From Lytechinus pictus (taxonomy: Eukaryota > Echinodermata > Echinoidea > Temnopleuroida > Toxopneustidae): a DNA stretch of 64,000 bases. Shown one piece after another: positions 11,400-24,104 of the stretch. The notes beneath the pieces are model-generated. The model did not search any database, was not told the origin of the DNA, and saw only the letters and a program-made list of their open reading frames with translations. The DNA lies in the NCBI RefSeq assembly GCF_037042905.1, contig NW_026974141.1, forward strand, positions 4,766,001-4,830,000, in the 5' to 3' direction. The stretch's first letter is position 1; each line of letters starts with the position of its first letter. Position numbers and translations under genes: made by a program.

Positions 11400-12750
11400 C
11401 ACCCGTACACACTATACATAATAGTAATCCTACTAGTGTAGGTTTATCTTATTAACGGTATTGATGTGTTCGATGTCATCATTAACTCATTCATGCCATA
11501 TTATTTCCCCCTTTTGCACAAAGAATATGACTGAAGATGCCACACCCCCATCTACGCCGGTGTATTTAAAGGATATTGGTATATGATCAATGTACATGTG
11601 TAATAACCATATTCATAAGTAAGTGGAGTCATAGCATTCTCTTGTAATACAGCGGATATAACCTTTGTAATACTAGATCTGAACGAAGGAGTATGTTCAA
11701 ATCAAGATTGAGCGCGGGAGCGGAGCAACCGCGCGAGAAGCATTGCGATGTAGAGCATTTTGGCGGCATTTAAAAATAAATCCATGCATAAACATTAATC
11801 ATTGGTCGATTAAAACAATTATCGTTTAGTGTCTTGAAAAATGCGTGGGGATGATTGTACTGGCAACCCTCTCCGAAAGTTGAGGGGGATATATCCCCTT
11901 TCACCCAGTGTATAAGCAAGCATATACGCCAGATTTACGCCAGTGTATAGGCATATTTACATGACATGGATGATGTATGTTCATTCTGACGAAAATTGTT
12001 ATGTACATGTATATGCTTTGTTGTAGTGTTACATGATTCCTGACAGTACCCTCTTTCGATGTCATGATTTTGGTGTGCCATGATGATGGGGGTGTAATCT
12101 ATTTCGTCTGTGTATCAAATAACTAAATTGGTTATTAATATATTGAAGGAACAGTATGCTGATTATTCTACATTCGCTCATACAGTCTATCAATGTTATA
12201 ATAATTATAACATATGAGCAGATATTATTTTCTTTCCCTATCCATTTTGTTTTGTCCCCCCAATTATGCAATAAAAGAGAAGTGTCTTGCACTGTAATAA
12301 AGTTTTCTCGTCACTTTCCTTTCGAGGCCTCCATCAAATTCAAGCTCCTAAACTACTGGGGGTCTCCAACATTTATATTGACGATTTGTATAATTGTTTA
12401 GTTCGTGATCGTATAAATGTTTCAACAATTAATATAAAAGAGGAAACAAATGCAAAACACAATTCATATTCGAATGAGAATAACTATGCATTCTCGTTCT
12501 TTATGATGTAAACTATTCGCTTACTATTTTTGTTAAAGATCTTATACTGGTACATGTATATCTTTGTCATTGAAAATTGATGTGGAAATGACCAAAAAAA
12601 TTGTATGAAATCAAATTGATTTTCAATTGCAGGAATAGTGAAGTTTTCATCCTTGGTAGTTCTCTTTGTAATATCTTTGTATTTTACATGATTTGTTGAC
12701 TGCTCTGTTTATATACTTAAGTTTGCATAATCATGATAAGAGATCAGGTG
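11400..12750. other. Intergenic, no gene recognised
   Basis: AT-rich sequence without a supported gene. Short frames at 12,062-12,511 overlap on both strands and have no domain support. The copy B counterpart (about 54,310-55,690) carries several small indels that would shift these frames. Confidence 0.4.
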
Positions 12751-12754
12751 CCAC

Positions 12755-12915
12755 GGAAGCAGGGGGGGGGGGGGAGGGGGCTGGGGGCTTAAGCCCCTCA
12801 CTTTTTTTCTCAAAACCAGGTATATACAAAAACGTAAAGATGACCATAGGATTGTGATTTTTTGCATAGCCAGCCCCCGCCCCCTTACTTTGAAAACCGT
12901 TCCGCGGCCCTGGAG
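12755..12915. repeat. G-run interspersed element (copy A)
   Basis: Begins gccacggaagca followed by a long G-run, ends near gttccgcggccctggag, and carries A/T-rich sequence between. It resembles other short G-rich elements here, but its ends are not a clear inverted pair. Confidence 0.35.
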
Positions 12916-13467
12916 ATGGTATAATTGTGTTTAGTCTTTAAAAAATGGTAATAGTCCCCATAGCTATACATGCATGATAGCGCCCAATTTACAAGTTTTA
13001 TCTGTCCTACAGGCGATAAAATAAATTTTCTTTGTTTTGTTACAGTATCATATTATTCCTTTACAGTTCTCTCTTTCGATATTACACTATCGTGTGGGTA
13101 TAGGTGTAACATTTCCTGTCTCGTGTACTATATCTGTTTGTTTCAAATATATAAATACATTTGCTGTACGTTTCTCATAATGTATAGTCAATGAAAATAA
13201 AACACTCAGTAACTTTATATACCCACTATGCTAACCAAAGGAACATTTTGAGCTTAGAAACATAACCTTTAGATTGTTTTTACCATGCAGCTGGATAATG
13301 AGGACATAAGATTAAACAAATCAATGCAGACAAAAGTTCATTTCAGAGATCTCCAGCATTTTTCTTTATCATATTTTGTCATGTAAAGGGGTTTAGGCCT
13401 ATAATTTCAAGCTTCAATTTGTATAAGTGTTTCTCTCCACTTTCCCCCGGGCACAAGTGGATCCTTG

Positions 13468-13724
13468 CAGGGGCGGATCCAGGATTTTCCAAAGGGGGGG
13501 GGGGGCAAATTTTTCGGAGGACAATTTTGACAAGCCCCCCACCCCCCCCAAAAAAAAAGGTTTTCAACCACAAATTTAGGATATTTCGTACCCGAAAAAT
13601 TTGACAAGCCCCCCCCCCCCAAAAAAAAGGTCTTCAATTTCAAAATGGGGGGCGCACCCCGGTTTTAATGGCATTTTTACATTACGTGCCCCCTGTGCCC
13701 CTCCCTTCCCTGGATCCGCGCCTG
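13468..13724. mobile_element. hAT-like MITE (CAGGGGCGGATCC family), copy A
   Basis: Terminal inverted repeats are caggggcggatccagg at the left and ccctggatccgcgcctg at the right. The 8-bp target duplication gatccttg is at 13460-13467 and 13725-13732. The interior is G-run, A-run and 'caaatttagga' motifs. The copy B version (about 56,400-56,640) has lost part of the right terminus. Confidence 0.8.
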
Positions 13725-13763
13725 GATCCTTGGTCTTTTCGTGCCAATCACAGCTACATCATA

Positions 13764-13965
13764 AATCTGCAGGCACAGATCCTTGTTTTTCGCAATTCGC
13801 ATAGTGTATAATGCAGAGTCTGAAGTACCGAGACTAGATTTACTATGTACTGTGGCTGGCTCTACCAATATTTGACACAGACGTAGAATTTGGCGTCTAG
13901 TCTTAACTCTAGACCTGTTGTTGGTTAAAGTGTCAAATGTGAGTCTGTGCTTGGAGACTAGCTGC
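13764..13965. repeat. Short inverted-repeat element (copy A)
   Basis: Left tctgcaggcacagatcc and right gagtctgtgcttggagacta are imperfect inverted ends, similar to those at 8,727-8,885. A minus-strand frame crosses it in both copies but has no domain support. Confidence 0.4.
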
Positions 13966-14276
13966 ATCTAATTGACCAACACTGTGTGATGTCTCTCATT
14001 AATTGCGTGTTATAAAGTAACTAGTCTAAAAATGACCACACATTGTTAGATAACCATTAATGTTTCATAGAATGAATTAGACAATGATAATACAGAGATA
14101 CTAAAATGTTTTGAGAGGAAAGTAATTGTTTTGCTACTAACATAATGGGTATAAATTATTTTGAGTGTTGAGTGGAATTAGTGCGTTATCATTCAAGAAG
14201 GCTAATATTACAAGACTATACAGCTCAGAATATTGCATTATGATGGCCAGAGTTGAGTAGTTCAGTACTTGAGTTA

Positions 14277-14886
14277 TTAAAGGGATGGTCCGGGCTGAAA
14301 ATATTTATATCTAAATAAATACAGTAAAATTGACGGAGCAAAATGCAAAAAAAATCATTAAATTCGGACGACAAATAACGAAGTTATTGAATTTTAAAGT
14401 TTATCGATATTTTGTGAGAACAGTTATTTATGCACATCGTCATTAATAATCAAAAGGTGCGCTGATGATGTCACATCCCCACTTTCCTTTTTCTTATGTT
14501 ATTACATGAAATCTTAATCGTTTTATTTTTTCATAGATGTGTTACTGAAGTGTCTCCATTATGATGAAATAAGTTGCGGCAATACATAACTAATGCACTC
14601 AATTAGTTGTCAATTCATTTTTTTTAGTTCTTGGTATAATTTTTTTTAATAAACCTAATTTCATATAATAAAATACAAAGGAACAAGTGGGGATATGACA
14701 TCATTAGCCCACCTAATGAATATTCATGAAGACATGCTTATGTTTCACCGGAATAATGCAAATCTTTAAAATTGAATAACTTCGTTATTTGATTTCCGAT
14801 TTTGATCAAATTTTCAGCCTTTTGCTCTCTGAATTTTACTCTATTTATTAAGATATAAATATTTCCAGCCTGGACCATCCCTTTAA
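14277..14886. mobile_element. MITE with about 50-bp inverted repeats (copy A)
   Basis: Left end ttaaagggatggtccgggct and right end agcctggaccatccctttaa are inverted copies, and the match continues through the 'aaatatttatatct' region. A TTAA or TA target is likely. A diverged counterpart is in copy B at about 57,203-57,800. Confidence 0.85.
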
Positions 14887-14888
14887 TT

Positions 14889-15168
14889 GTGTGTTATAAA
14901 TAAACTATAGTCTAATCTAAAAATGACCACACTTTTTCAGATAACCATTGATGATTCAGAAAATGAATTAGCCTATGATAATACAGAGATACTAAAATAT
15001 TTTGAGAGGAAAGTAATTGTTTTGCTCCTTTGAAACATAAATAAAGGGGTATAAATTGTATTGAATGGTGAATTAGTGTATTATCATTCAAGAGGGCCAA
15101 TATTACAAGACTACACAGCTCAGAAAATTGCATTATGCTGCCAGATTTGAGTACACTTGAGGTAGCGT
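14889..15168. repeat. Second copy of the 14,005-14,276 sequence
   Basis: The block beginning tgtgttataaataaac repeats the block left of the MITE (tgcgtgttataaagtaac onward, including ctaaaaatgaccacaca and the aagaaggctaat region). The MITE is thus bracketed by about 280-bp direct repeats in copy A. Copy B has only the left one. Confidence 0.75.
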
Positions 15169-16045
15169 TATTAAGGCTGCTGGTTCGTTGCTGCTTTAAG
15201 CAGATATCATCACAATAATGTTATACATAATCAACGTCTACTTTTATCCACAACTATTTCCATTTATTTTTGGAAAATAGTGTTTTCACGAACTTTTCAC
15301 GAAGTAAACGGTGCTCACTCAAGCGAAAATATTTGTCAAAGGTCATATCGTCATTCGCTCAATGAGACCTATAAATGTGATAAAGCTCCAGTATATCATA
15401 TACATAAATATATATAGAGAGAGAGAAACAAGGTTGAAACTTTCATGCTTTAATCCAACAAAATTTATTACAGTCCACAAATTTTCGACGAGTACATACC
15501 GTCTTTATCTTTATATATATTTATCCTTTGTAGGATTTTTTTTTTCAAAGTGTAAAGTTTTTTTTTCACACACACCGTACTGCATGACTTCATGCTTCTT
15601 GCAAGGTATTCATTATTATGTAATTACTTTTCGCTGCTCTGGTCGGATATTATGAACATACACTTTTTTGTAGGCCCTAATGGAAGTGAATGGACATTTG
15701 TAAAACGTTGATTAAAAAAATTGTCAAATTCTGAGGTTTTTTTTTTTCATTTTGAAAATATTATCAAGCGACATTTCGCCAAATTTCAGGACATAATAAG
15801 GCTTTTAGGTGTATTTTATTATGTTTAATATCCACATTTTGTGATCAAATAAAATTGGAAACATCCCCAGATATCTATTTTTTCAACACTAACCACTTCT
15901 CAGTTTTCCCGTGATACAGGAGGCATCACAAGTCGCCACCAAAGGCTACAGTGAACTTGTGTATACTTTTGTACTTGTTTAGAAATTGGAAGCTACATGA
16001 ATGAATGTGCATTTCATTCTCACACCTATGATCCTTTTTACCTCT
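15169..16045. other. Intergenic, no gene recognised
   Basis: AT-rich sequence shared with copy B (about 58,040-58,895) with small indels. No supported gene or repeat boundary. The 8-bp sequence ctttttac at 16034-16041 is the empty target of the foldback element found in copy B. Confidence 0.4.
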
Positions 16046-16052
16046 ATACCAT

Positions 16053-18100
16053 AGAGAGGAAATTCATGCAGCTAAGTGTCGTAGGAGACGCCTAGAGCGT
16101 AAGTGGAGAAACACAAGAAGTGAAGAGGACCGCAAATTGTATAAGAAACAACGACAGGTTGCCTCTCAGGAAATTGAGCAGGCAAAAACAAAATACTACT
16201 GTTGAAATACTACTGTTGAAGAATGTGAAGGCAATCAAAGACGTCTTTTCACTGTAGTAGATACTTTGCTTCATCGTAAGAAAGAGTCCGTTCTTCCAGT
16301 TACCTCTTCTGACCAGATACTGGCTGAGGATTTTTGCCAGTTCTTCTATAACAAGGTCACCAAGATACGTGATGACATTGACGCCAAGCTGCATTTAGAA
16401 CAACGTGTGCAGCAATATGAATAATTGCCTGTTCCATTGATGACTGACTTTGCTCCGGCTTCTGTAAATGAGATCAGGAGGGTTGTTGTGGATTCTCCAG
16501 CATCGTCATGTGGGCTAGATCCAGTTCCTACTTCCTTGATAAAAGAATGCATTGATGACTTCGCTTCATATATTACAGACATTGTCAACAAATCTCTTCG
16601 AAGTGCTAGTTTTCCAGCATCTATGCAACAGGCTCTCGTTAAGCCTCTCCTGAAGAAAGCAAATCTTGACAGGCAAGAATTTTCAAGTTATCGACCTGTG
16701 GCAAATCTAAGCTTCTTATCGAATGTTATTGAATGTATTGTTTCAATACGTATTAGGTCCTTCCTTACTGAAAATGACATTCAGAACAACTTCCTATCAG
16801 CTTACCGAGAGAAACACAGTGTTGAGACTGCCCTTTACGTGTGCAAAATGATATCCTCACTGGAATGGATTATGGAAAAGTTACAGGGTTGATCCTGCTC
16901 GATCTCAGTAGTGCATTCGATACAGTTGACCATGCCATACTGCTGGAGAGACTTCAGTCTATCGGCATTGGTGGACGGGCTCACCAGTGGTTGATGTCTT
17001 ATCTTTCAAACAGATCACAGAGGGTGTGTGTACGTGGAGCTGACTCGGGCAAAGTTCATCTTCCCTTCTCTGTGCCCCAGGGGTCGGTCCTTGGGCCACA
17101 ACTCTTCAACATCTACACCCTTCCCCTTCATGATATCATCAAAAGGCATAATCTCAATCACCATATGTATGCTGATGACACGCAAATATATTTTTCGTGC
17201 TCTCCTACACAAGAGGAAGTTGATGTCTGGATTGCTCGTGTTGAAGCCTGTTTTAGTGAAATTAGGAACTGGATGATGGAGAATTATTTTGAAGCTTAAT
17301 GATGACAAAACTCAGTTTCTTATGCTGGGTTCTAAGCTGCAACTCGCCAAGCTGACAATTCCAAATTTGCATATTGGTTTCTTATCGATTATTCCAGTGG
17401 ATAAAATTCGAAATCTAGGAGTAATTTTTGAGTCAAATATGACAATGGAATCGCAAGTATCATCGAGTGTTAAACTTGCGATCTACAGTCTCCGCAATCT
17501 CCATATTGTTCGCAAATATCTAACTAAAAAGCCGCTGAGCAGCTTGTTCATGCATTTGTTACTTCTCGTATTGATTGTTGTAATTCTTTGTTGTACGGCA
17601 TTCACTTGTCATGCTTGTCTCAAGTAAAAAGACTCCAACTTGTTCAGAATGCCGCTGCCCGTCTAGTTACCTATACGCGGAGGTCTTCCCATATCACACC
17701 AGTCCTTAAGTCCCTTCATTGGCTTCTTCTGATAGCATATCGTGCGCTGACCTTCTCTTCACCAGAACACATCTCATCTCTTCTTGATTTTCGCAAACCT
17801 GGTCGCTCTGGTCTTCGCTCTTCTAAGACTTCTACTCTCGATCTTTCTATTCCAAAAACCAGACGGACATGGGGAGATCGTGCATTTGCATCAGCTGCTC
17901 CCCGTCTATGGAACAATCTTCCAACTAAACTAAAAGACTGTAGATCAGTCGAACATTTCAAGGTCAGTTTGAAAACTTATCTAATGGCCAAATTGTAAGT
18001 TGTACCAGTAGTGAGTTAAGTATATTGTTAGCGCCTTGAGCACCCCTAATAGGGTGGATATATGTTTTGGGCATTATAAATGTCTTATTATTATTATGAT
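16053..18100 (+). mobile_element. CR1/L2-type non-LTR retrotransposon, decayed
   Basis: Pieces in several frames encode the endonuclease-RT linker (about 16,055-16,200, ERKWRNTRSEEDRKLYKKQR-like), the RT palm and fingers (16,425-16,892: SSYRPVANLSFLSNVIE; 16,841-17,299: LLDLSSAFDTVDHAILLERL, VPQGSVLGPQLF, MYADDTQIYF) and the C-terminal part (17,289-17,998: SLHWLLLIAYRAL, RLWNNLPTKLK). Frame breaks near 16,420, 16,880, 17,300 and 17,620 rule out a working ORF. The 3' end is a short TTA run (about 18,087-18,097). The element starts where the copy A/B similarity ends. Confidence 0.9.
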
Positions 18101-18970
18101 GTGACTTTTCTGAGCGATTAAATTAATCGGCATAGTATAAGTTGTTTTTGCGATTTATTGATCGTAATATTGATTTCGATATCCAAGGAAGTATTGGACT
18201 CTTTTTATTATTATTACATTTTACTGACCAATGGTACATGTCTATCTAAATTTTCATGAATATATTATTTGCTGTATTTATATCTTGAAAACTGAACGCT
18301 TGAGACCAATCCACGTCTTCAAGACCATCTTTTAAGCTCTGTAAATTATTTTGTGTTGTTACGATACTGCAACAAATAACAATAAATATTTAGTGTTCAA
18401 TTTGATTTCCTTTTCTTTTATTACAGGAAATTTATTGCACATTAACAGATATAAATAAATGATAACGGTCTTACATATCCTGCAGTGTTGATTATAATCC
18501 CAAAGTTATGATAGGCGAGTATTTAATCCTAGTTGGTTGGCGAAGTTTCCGTAAATTAAAGCTCACAATGATGGCGACTATGAAACCGATGTTGAAGCAC
18601 GATGAATGACAATAGTCACTGTAACGAGTTGAAATGTCCGTTATGACGATGTTGATGGTGATTAACAGTCAATTTCAGCAATCCATGGGTTGAAAAGCGT
18701 TCATTAAGCATGTCGATGATCTCGATGAGATCTGAGAATTCCTCTCTCAAAATAACGGCAAATAGTTCATTGTTGGCGGGCAAATAATTCCACAGGAGAT
18801 GAATATTCCAGGTGGAAATAAAGTCTGCTCTGACATAAAGTCTGGCGTGAAACTCTGAGTTCTGATCTGATATGATGATACTGCCAGCTTATATACAAAT
18901 TATTCACTATTCTAGAGGCTTCTAGTATTGTCTTCAAAAAGAACATTCTGCCAATTTCTAGAGCAGACTA
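18101..18970. other. Intergenic, no gene recognised
   Basis: AT-rich sequence with no open frame of note and no boundary-defined repeat. Confidence 0.4.
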
Positions 18971-19355
18971 ATACCCCTTTCACAAACCCATCCTCCAATT
19001 ATCCGCCTAAGAGTAATGCGGATAATTCAATAAAAATTGCATTCACAAACTCCGAAAATAATCCGCACTATTTTTTTACGAGCACCCGACCTGAAAAAGA
19101 CGGATAATTGTCATGGCAACTGCACACACCCCTTGCGATGGGGTTGTGTTGGAAAAGGGTGACCTTGTGACCGCACCATGGCAATTATCTGCATTACTTT
19201 GGAAATGCGTTCATAAAGTCAAAATCTGGTCCCGATGCCGCTATTATGCGGATAATTGCAGCATCGAAATAATGCGGATAACTCTGGTCCGGTTCCGATT
19301 CTACGACCAAATTATGCGGATATTATCCGCATAATTGGGTTGATAAAAGGGGTAT
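18971..19355. mobile_element. MITE with internal ATGCGGATAA repeats
   Basis: Ends ataccccttt and aaaggggtat are inverted copies. Inside, atgcggataa or its complement recurs at least six times in both orientations, giving a foldback-like interior. The open frame at 19,113-19,334 lies wholly within it and is not a gene. Confidence 0.65.
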
Positions 19356-19655
19356 AAATTTAGAAGCCTCTTGAATGCCCTCGGTGAAATTAACATGTCA
19401 AGAACATAGCTAATCCTATTGTTCTTTTCACTGCAGGCTGGGAATCTTATTGTGTAGCAATCTCTATTCAGAAATAACAAAGATTATTCAAAGATTACTC
19501 ATGTCTAACAAAGCTGTACCATAGAGCCTTCTGGAACATTCTTAATCATTCCATGCTATGAATATCCTTAAAGAGAAGATAACTAAATAAATGAATGTAA
19601 ATGCTCTTACAATTCTACTTATATATAACAGTGTTAAGGGTAAAGGAGAAACATT
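19356..19655. other. Intergenic, nothing recognised
   Basis: No supported feature. The decayed LINE described next begins at about 19,660. Confidence 0.3.
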
Positions 19656-19659
19656 ACAA

Positions 19660-19830
19660 AAATATTATCAATAAGGGTTGCAGATTTTGTTATCAATGGT
19701 AGAAAAGGATGATGAAAGCATGATATCCAAAAATTCATGTGACCTATTGTGATTAGATTTAGATATGTCTATATTGAAGTCACCTACTACATAACAATCT
19801 TTATTATAAACAAGTGGAATGCCTATGGCG
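19660..19830 (-). mobile_element. LINE endonuclease fragment, distal part (minus)
   Basis: The minus-strand frame reads NKDCYVVGDFNIDIS and continues SKSNHNRSHEFLDIM, typical of the GDFN motif of the apurinic-type endonuclease in CR1/L2-type LINEs. It continues the fragment at 24,105-24,430 on the far side of the inserted element. Confidence 0.7.
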
Positions 19831-20489
19831 GTCTCACCTGCATCACGCGATTCAATATAGCAGCAGTGCTGACTTTGAAAACTACTATAAAATAATTATT
19901 CACAAAAACACCATTCATATAATGATACAATACTACGTTCATTGACATTTGACCTTGATCATGTGACCTAAAACTTGTAAGTGATACTTGATTACCCCTA
20001 TGTCCACATTTTATACACTATATCTATAAACTTTGAAAGGTCATGTGACCTGAAACTCGCACAAGATGCTCAGTGATACTTGATTACCCTTATGTCCAGG
20101 ATTCATGAATCACATCCATAAATTTTCAAAGTTATGATGGTATTTCAACAAATACCTCCATTATGGCCAAAGTTCATTGACCTTTGACCTTGGTCATGTG
20201 ACCTGAATTCCGCGCAGGATGTTCAGTGATACTTGATTACTCTTATGTCCAATTTTGATGAACAGATCCATAAACTTTCAAATTTTTTTTTAATGATGTT
20301 GACAAACTTCTTCTTTCCTTGGTTGGCAACCAGTCAGGACTGACTATGTTTCCCACAGCTTTTGTGGCAAAAATGGAAATATAAACATGGAAATATAGTG
20401 AAGTCTTCCCTCCACACCCAAAAGCTGAATAATATGGAGACATGGCGTAGTCTTTCTTCCAGACCCAATTATTTAAAAATAACAAAAAT

Positions 20490-20522
<33 letters not shown>

Positions 20523-23500
20523 GAACAACAGAATCTAAGACCCAACAATCTTAAAAACTAAGAACCTGTAATAAGATAAAGATTTAGAGAATTATCTTAT
20601 TCCAGACCTTGTCATTAACAAAATTAAGATAAATGAAATCTTCATTTGTCAGATCTGACAACTTTCCTCGATGTCTTTTCTTTTATCCTCTTAATCGAGG
20701 TATTTATTCACAATAACATGTACGTATATATAAACAATTTATAAAAAAAAAAAAAATTCAATTCAATAATGCAATAATTTTTTGAATATCACATTTTTTC
20801 AAAGTTCCAAACTTTTTTTTTACATAAACTTTCTTAATAAATAATCATAGCAAGCTTGAATTCAATCCATAAAGAATTCGCATCATATCTTTTTCCTTTC
20901 AATATGCTTTTTATATAATTTCGATAAAAAACAAATTGAGCAATAACACAAAATAGATTACACATAACATTGCTAGAAATTTGCAGATCATAACCTATAA
21001 TTAATGTTTTTTTCATCTAAATCTATAGAAATAGTAATCTTGGAAATATAAGATACAAACCTTTCTATAATTTTCCAAAAGAATCGAACATATTTACAAT
21101 ACAGTATGAAGTGAAAAGTAGTATCAACTTCTCCACAAATGGTACATGTGTTGCTTTCTAATACATGCCACTTAAATAAATTGTCTCTTGAAGGTAAAAT
21201 CTTGTTCAAAAATTTAAAACTAAATTGTCTAATTCTGTTATCAACAATTAAATGCAACTTGAAATAAAATACATGGTTCCAATCAAATGAAATTGGTAAT
21301 GAGAAAAAATTAGACCAAAAAGATACAAGAATATATATTTCTTGTATGTAAAGAATCTAGAGTTATTTGTACTCCACTTTTTAATGAGATTAAAATTCGC
21401 TCACTTTTTTTTAATTCGAGTAGATAATTTTCCTTAAACAAATTATTCAACCAATAAACAGGAAAAGACTTTTTTAATTTAGCATATTCTAAATCAAATA
21501 AAAGCTGAGAAGAATAGACAGATTTATTAAAAATATTCGGTGCTAACCACTGACGATTCTTATAACATCTTTTACACTCATTTTACCTGCATGCTTCCAT
21601 TTCTCAAATATCAACATACATTTATTAAAAGTTATATTGCTGTAATTCCAAATGATATAATTTGCAATGTTTTTTTACTCCAAATATACCAATATATCTT
21701 AACTTGGACCAGCTACAAAAAAATCATAGTAAAAATTAGGTATATTTGCTTTTGTACAAAGAAAATGCATATCTTTTGTTGATATATTGTATTCAAAACA
21801 TAAAGGAATTTTACCAATCTTTGATAACCAATAATTAAACAGAAATTTCCAACTACGTTCACTTTGCTCGAACAACTTGCTTATCCACGAAATCATAAGC
21901 GATTCGGTTTTCGATTCTAAGTGGACCATACCAAGACCACCTTCGTTTGTTTTATTTATACAAACATTTCTTTTAACTTTTTCTTTTGAAGAATTCCAAA
22001 TAAAAGTATATAACATTTTATTTAGAGATTTGATTATTTTCTTGGGAACTCTAATCACTTTTGCAGGATACACAATTTGAGACACCAACAAAGTTTTGAT
22101 GATAATAATTTTTTCAGAAAAATGTTAGATTTCTTAGTTTCCATACTCTAATAATATTTTGTATCTTATCTAGTTTATTTTGCAAATTATAATCTTCAAC
22201 ATCTTTCTCATTTTTCCCAACATATATACCTAAATATTTTATCGGTTCTTCAGTACATTCTATTTGTCCGGGGACAATATCAATATTAAACTTCAGCAGC
22301 TTGGTTTTTTTGCAAATTAATCCTTGGTCCAGCATTTGAACCAAATAGTTTTAATTCTTCCATCAAAATAGAAAGATAAATTTTATTTTTCATAAATATA
22401 GTTGTATCATCCGCAAATTGGGACATTTTTACTTCTACTTGATCATCATTTATCTGAAAGATCGGTAAACTGAGACCTTCAATTTTATGATTCTGTTTAA
22501 TTTTCGTCGCCAAAACTTCTGCAACAATTATAAAAAGTAGTGATGAGAGGGGGCACCCCTGCTTTACACTTCTTTTAATTTGAAAAGTTTCAGAGATCCA
22601 GCCATGATTTAACACACGGCCTTTTTCGTTTTTATACATCGATTGAATCCACTGAATGAATGAATTTCCAAAATTTAATCTTTTTAAAAGGTAAAACAGA
22701 AAATTATGACTTATGTTGTCATAGGCTTTTTCAAAATCCAAAAACATGATTATGCCCGGGGCTTTTATGCCCTGATAATAATAAATTACATCTTGCACCA
22801 GACGTATATTTTCGGCTGAAGACCGTTCCTTAATAAAACCACTTTGATCGGGAGATACAATGCTCGTGTTTACATTTTGTAGTCGTTTGGCAAGAACTTG
22901 TGCAATGATTTTGTAATCCACATTTAGGATTGATATTGGTCTCCAGTTATGAATGTTTTTATTTCCTTTTTTAAACAATAACGCCAAAATGGCCATGTTT
23001 TGACTTGGAGACAATTGCTGCTTTCTATGTCCTTCATTTAAACTGTTCATTAACATATCTTTTATCTTGCTCCAAAAGCATTTATAAAACTCGACTGTGA
23101 GGCCGTCGCTACCTGGTGATTTATTATTCTGCATTCTTGACAGAGCCTCAACACATTCCTTTTCGGTTATATCACCTTCACAATTCGATGCTTCATTTTC
23201 ATTTAAGATTTGTATATTTGTATGAAATAAATTTTTTTCGTACTCCAAATCACTATTACAGTTAAGGTTTTTATATAAATCATCATAATATTAACGTAAT
23301 CTTTGTAATATTTTCACCTTATCATTAATGGTTTTACCCTTGTATTCTAAGCAATCAACTTCTTTCTTTTTTCCGTTTCTTTTTTCAAGGCCAAGAAAGT
23401 ACTTTGTTGATTTTTCACCTTCCTCCATCCACTTCTCTCTCGATCTTATGTAAGCTCCTTTACATTTATGATTATACAAATCATCGATATCTTTCCTTAT

Positions 23501-24103
23501 TTTATAAATTTCTTCGATATTTCTATCATTAGGAATACTGTCCATTTCTTTGTTCAATAAAAAATATTGCTTTTCCAATTGAACAAGTTTTTCTCTCTTT
23601 TTTCGTTGTACATCTATAGCATATTTAATTGTATATTCTTTTAAAGTTCTTTCAAAGTTATGATGGTCATTCAACAGATGCCCCCAATTTGGCCAAAGTT
23701 CATTGACCCTCAATGACCTTTGACCTTGGTGAAACTCAGGCAGGATATTCAGTAATACTTAACTTTATGTCTAAGTTTCATGAACTAGGTTTATATATTT
23801 TCTAAGTTATGATGACATTTCAAAGACTTAACATTAGGTTAAGATTTTGAGGTTGATTCCCCAACATGGTCTAAGTTCATTGACCCTAAATGACCTTTGA
23901 CCTGAGTCATGTGCCCTAAAACTCAAGCAGGATGTGCACTAATACTTGATTAACTTTTTGGCTAAGTTACATAAACTAGGTTCATATACTTTCTAAGTTA
24001 TGATGACATTTCAAAAACTTAACCTTCGGTTAAGATTTGGTGTTGACGCCGCCGCCGTCGGAAAAGCGGCGCCTATAGTCTCACTCTGCTATGCAGGTGA
24101 GAC
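19831..24103. mobile_element. TIR element with internal tandem units, split by a LINE
   Basis: Ends gtctcacctgcat (19831-19843) and atgcaggtgagac (24091-24103) are a perfect 13-bp inverted pair. Between them are degenerate tandem units of about 130-140 bp with the core 'cattgacctttgaccttggtcatgtgacc', about three on the left (19,935-20,282) and three on the right (23,657-24,050). A separate LINE (20,283-23,648) interrupts the array. No transposase is visible, so this is probably non-autonomous. Confidence 0.7.
20283..23648 (-). mobile_element. L1/Tx1-type non-LTR retrotransposon, 5'-truncated, decayed
   Basis: Minus-strand pieces, 5' to 3': pre-RT region (23,291-23,648, GEKSTKYFLGLEKRN), reverse transcriptase (22,286-23,248: SPGSDGLTVEFYKCF, NWRPISILNVDYKI, FLDFEKAYDNISH, VKQGCPLSSLLFI, SQFADDTTIF), connecting pieces (22,114-22,344 and 21,699-22,091) and a C-terminal zinc-knuckle-like motif (20,988-21,257: CTICGEVDTTFHFILYC). 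Frames are broken between pieces, so it is inactive. The plus-strand T-run at the left end is the poly(A) tail. An 8-bp target duplication, ctttcaaa (20275-20282 and 23649-23656), brackets the element, and the surrounding tandem unit becomes continuous when it is removed. A further 29-nt T-run lies at about 20,491-20,519. Confidence 0.9.
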
Positions 24104-24104
24104 A

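Larger units (their letters stand above)
1..16050. repeat. Segmental duplication, copy A
   Basis: This stretch matches 44,911 to about 58,890 almost base for base, including introns and intergenic repeats. The coordinate offset is 44,910 at the left edge, about 44,907 near 2-2.9 kb and about 42,931 after the copy-A-only LINE at 2,944-4,914. It contains the 3' end of an upstream paralogue and about 9 kb of downstream sequence. The left limit is the window edge, so the duplication probably extends further left. The right limit is near 16,041-16,052, where a LINE begins in this copy. Confidence 0.95.

Noticed and set aside
13379..13804. Gly/Pro-rich frames such as GADPGFSKGGGG on both strands, also at 60,530-60,757
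   Set aside because: They are translations of the ends and G/C runs of hAT-like MITEs, a known source of false proteins in invertebrate gene sets.
20834..21782. Short frames on both strands at the left part of the L1/Tx1 element
   Set aside because: They belong to the decayed C-terminal and 3' region of the LINE; only the zinc-knuckle frame is meaningful.
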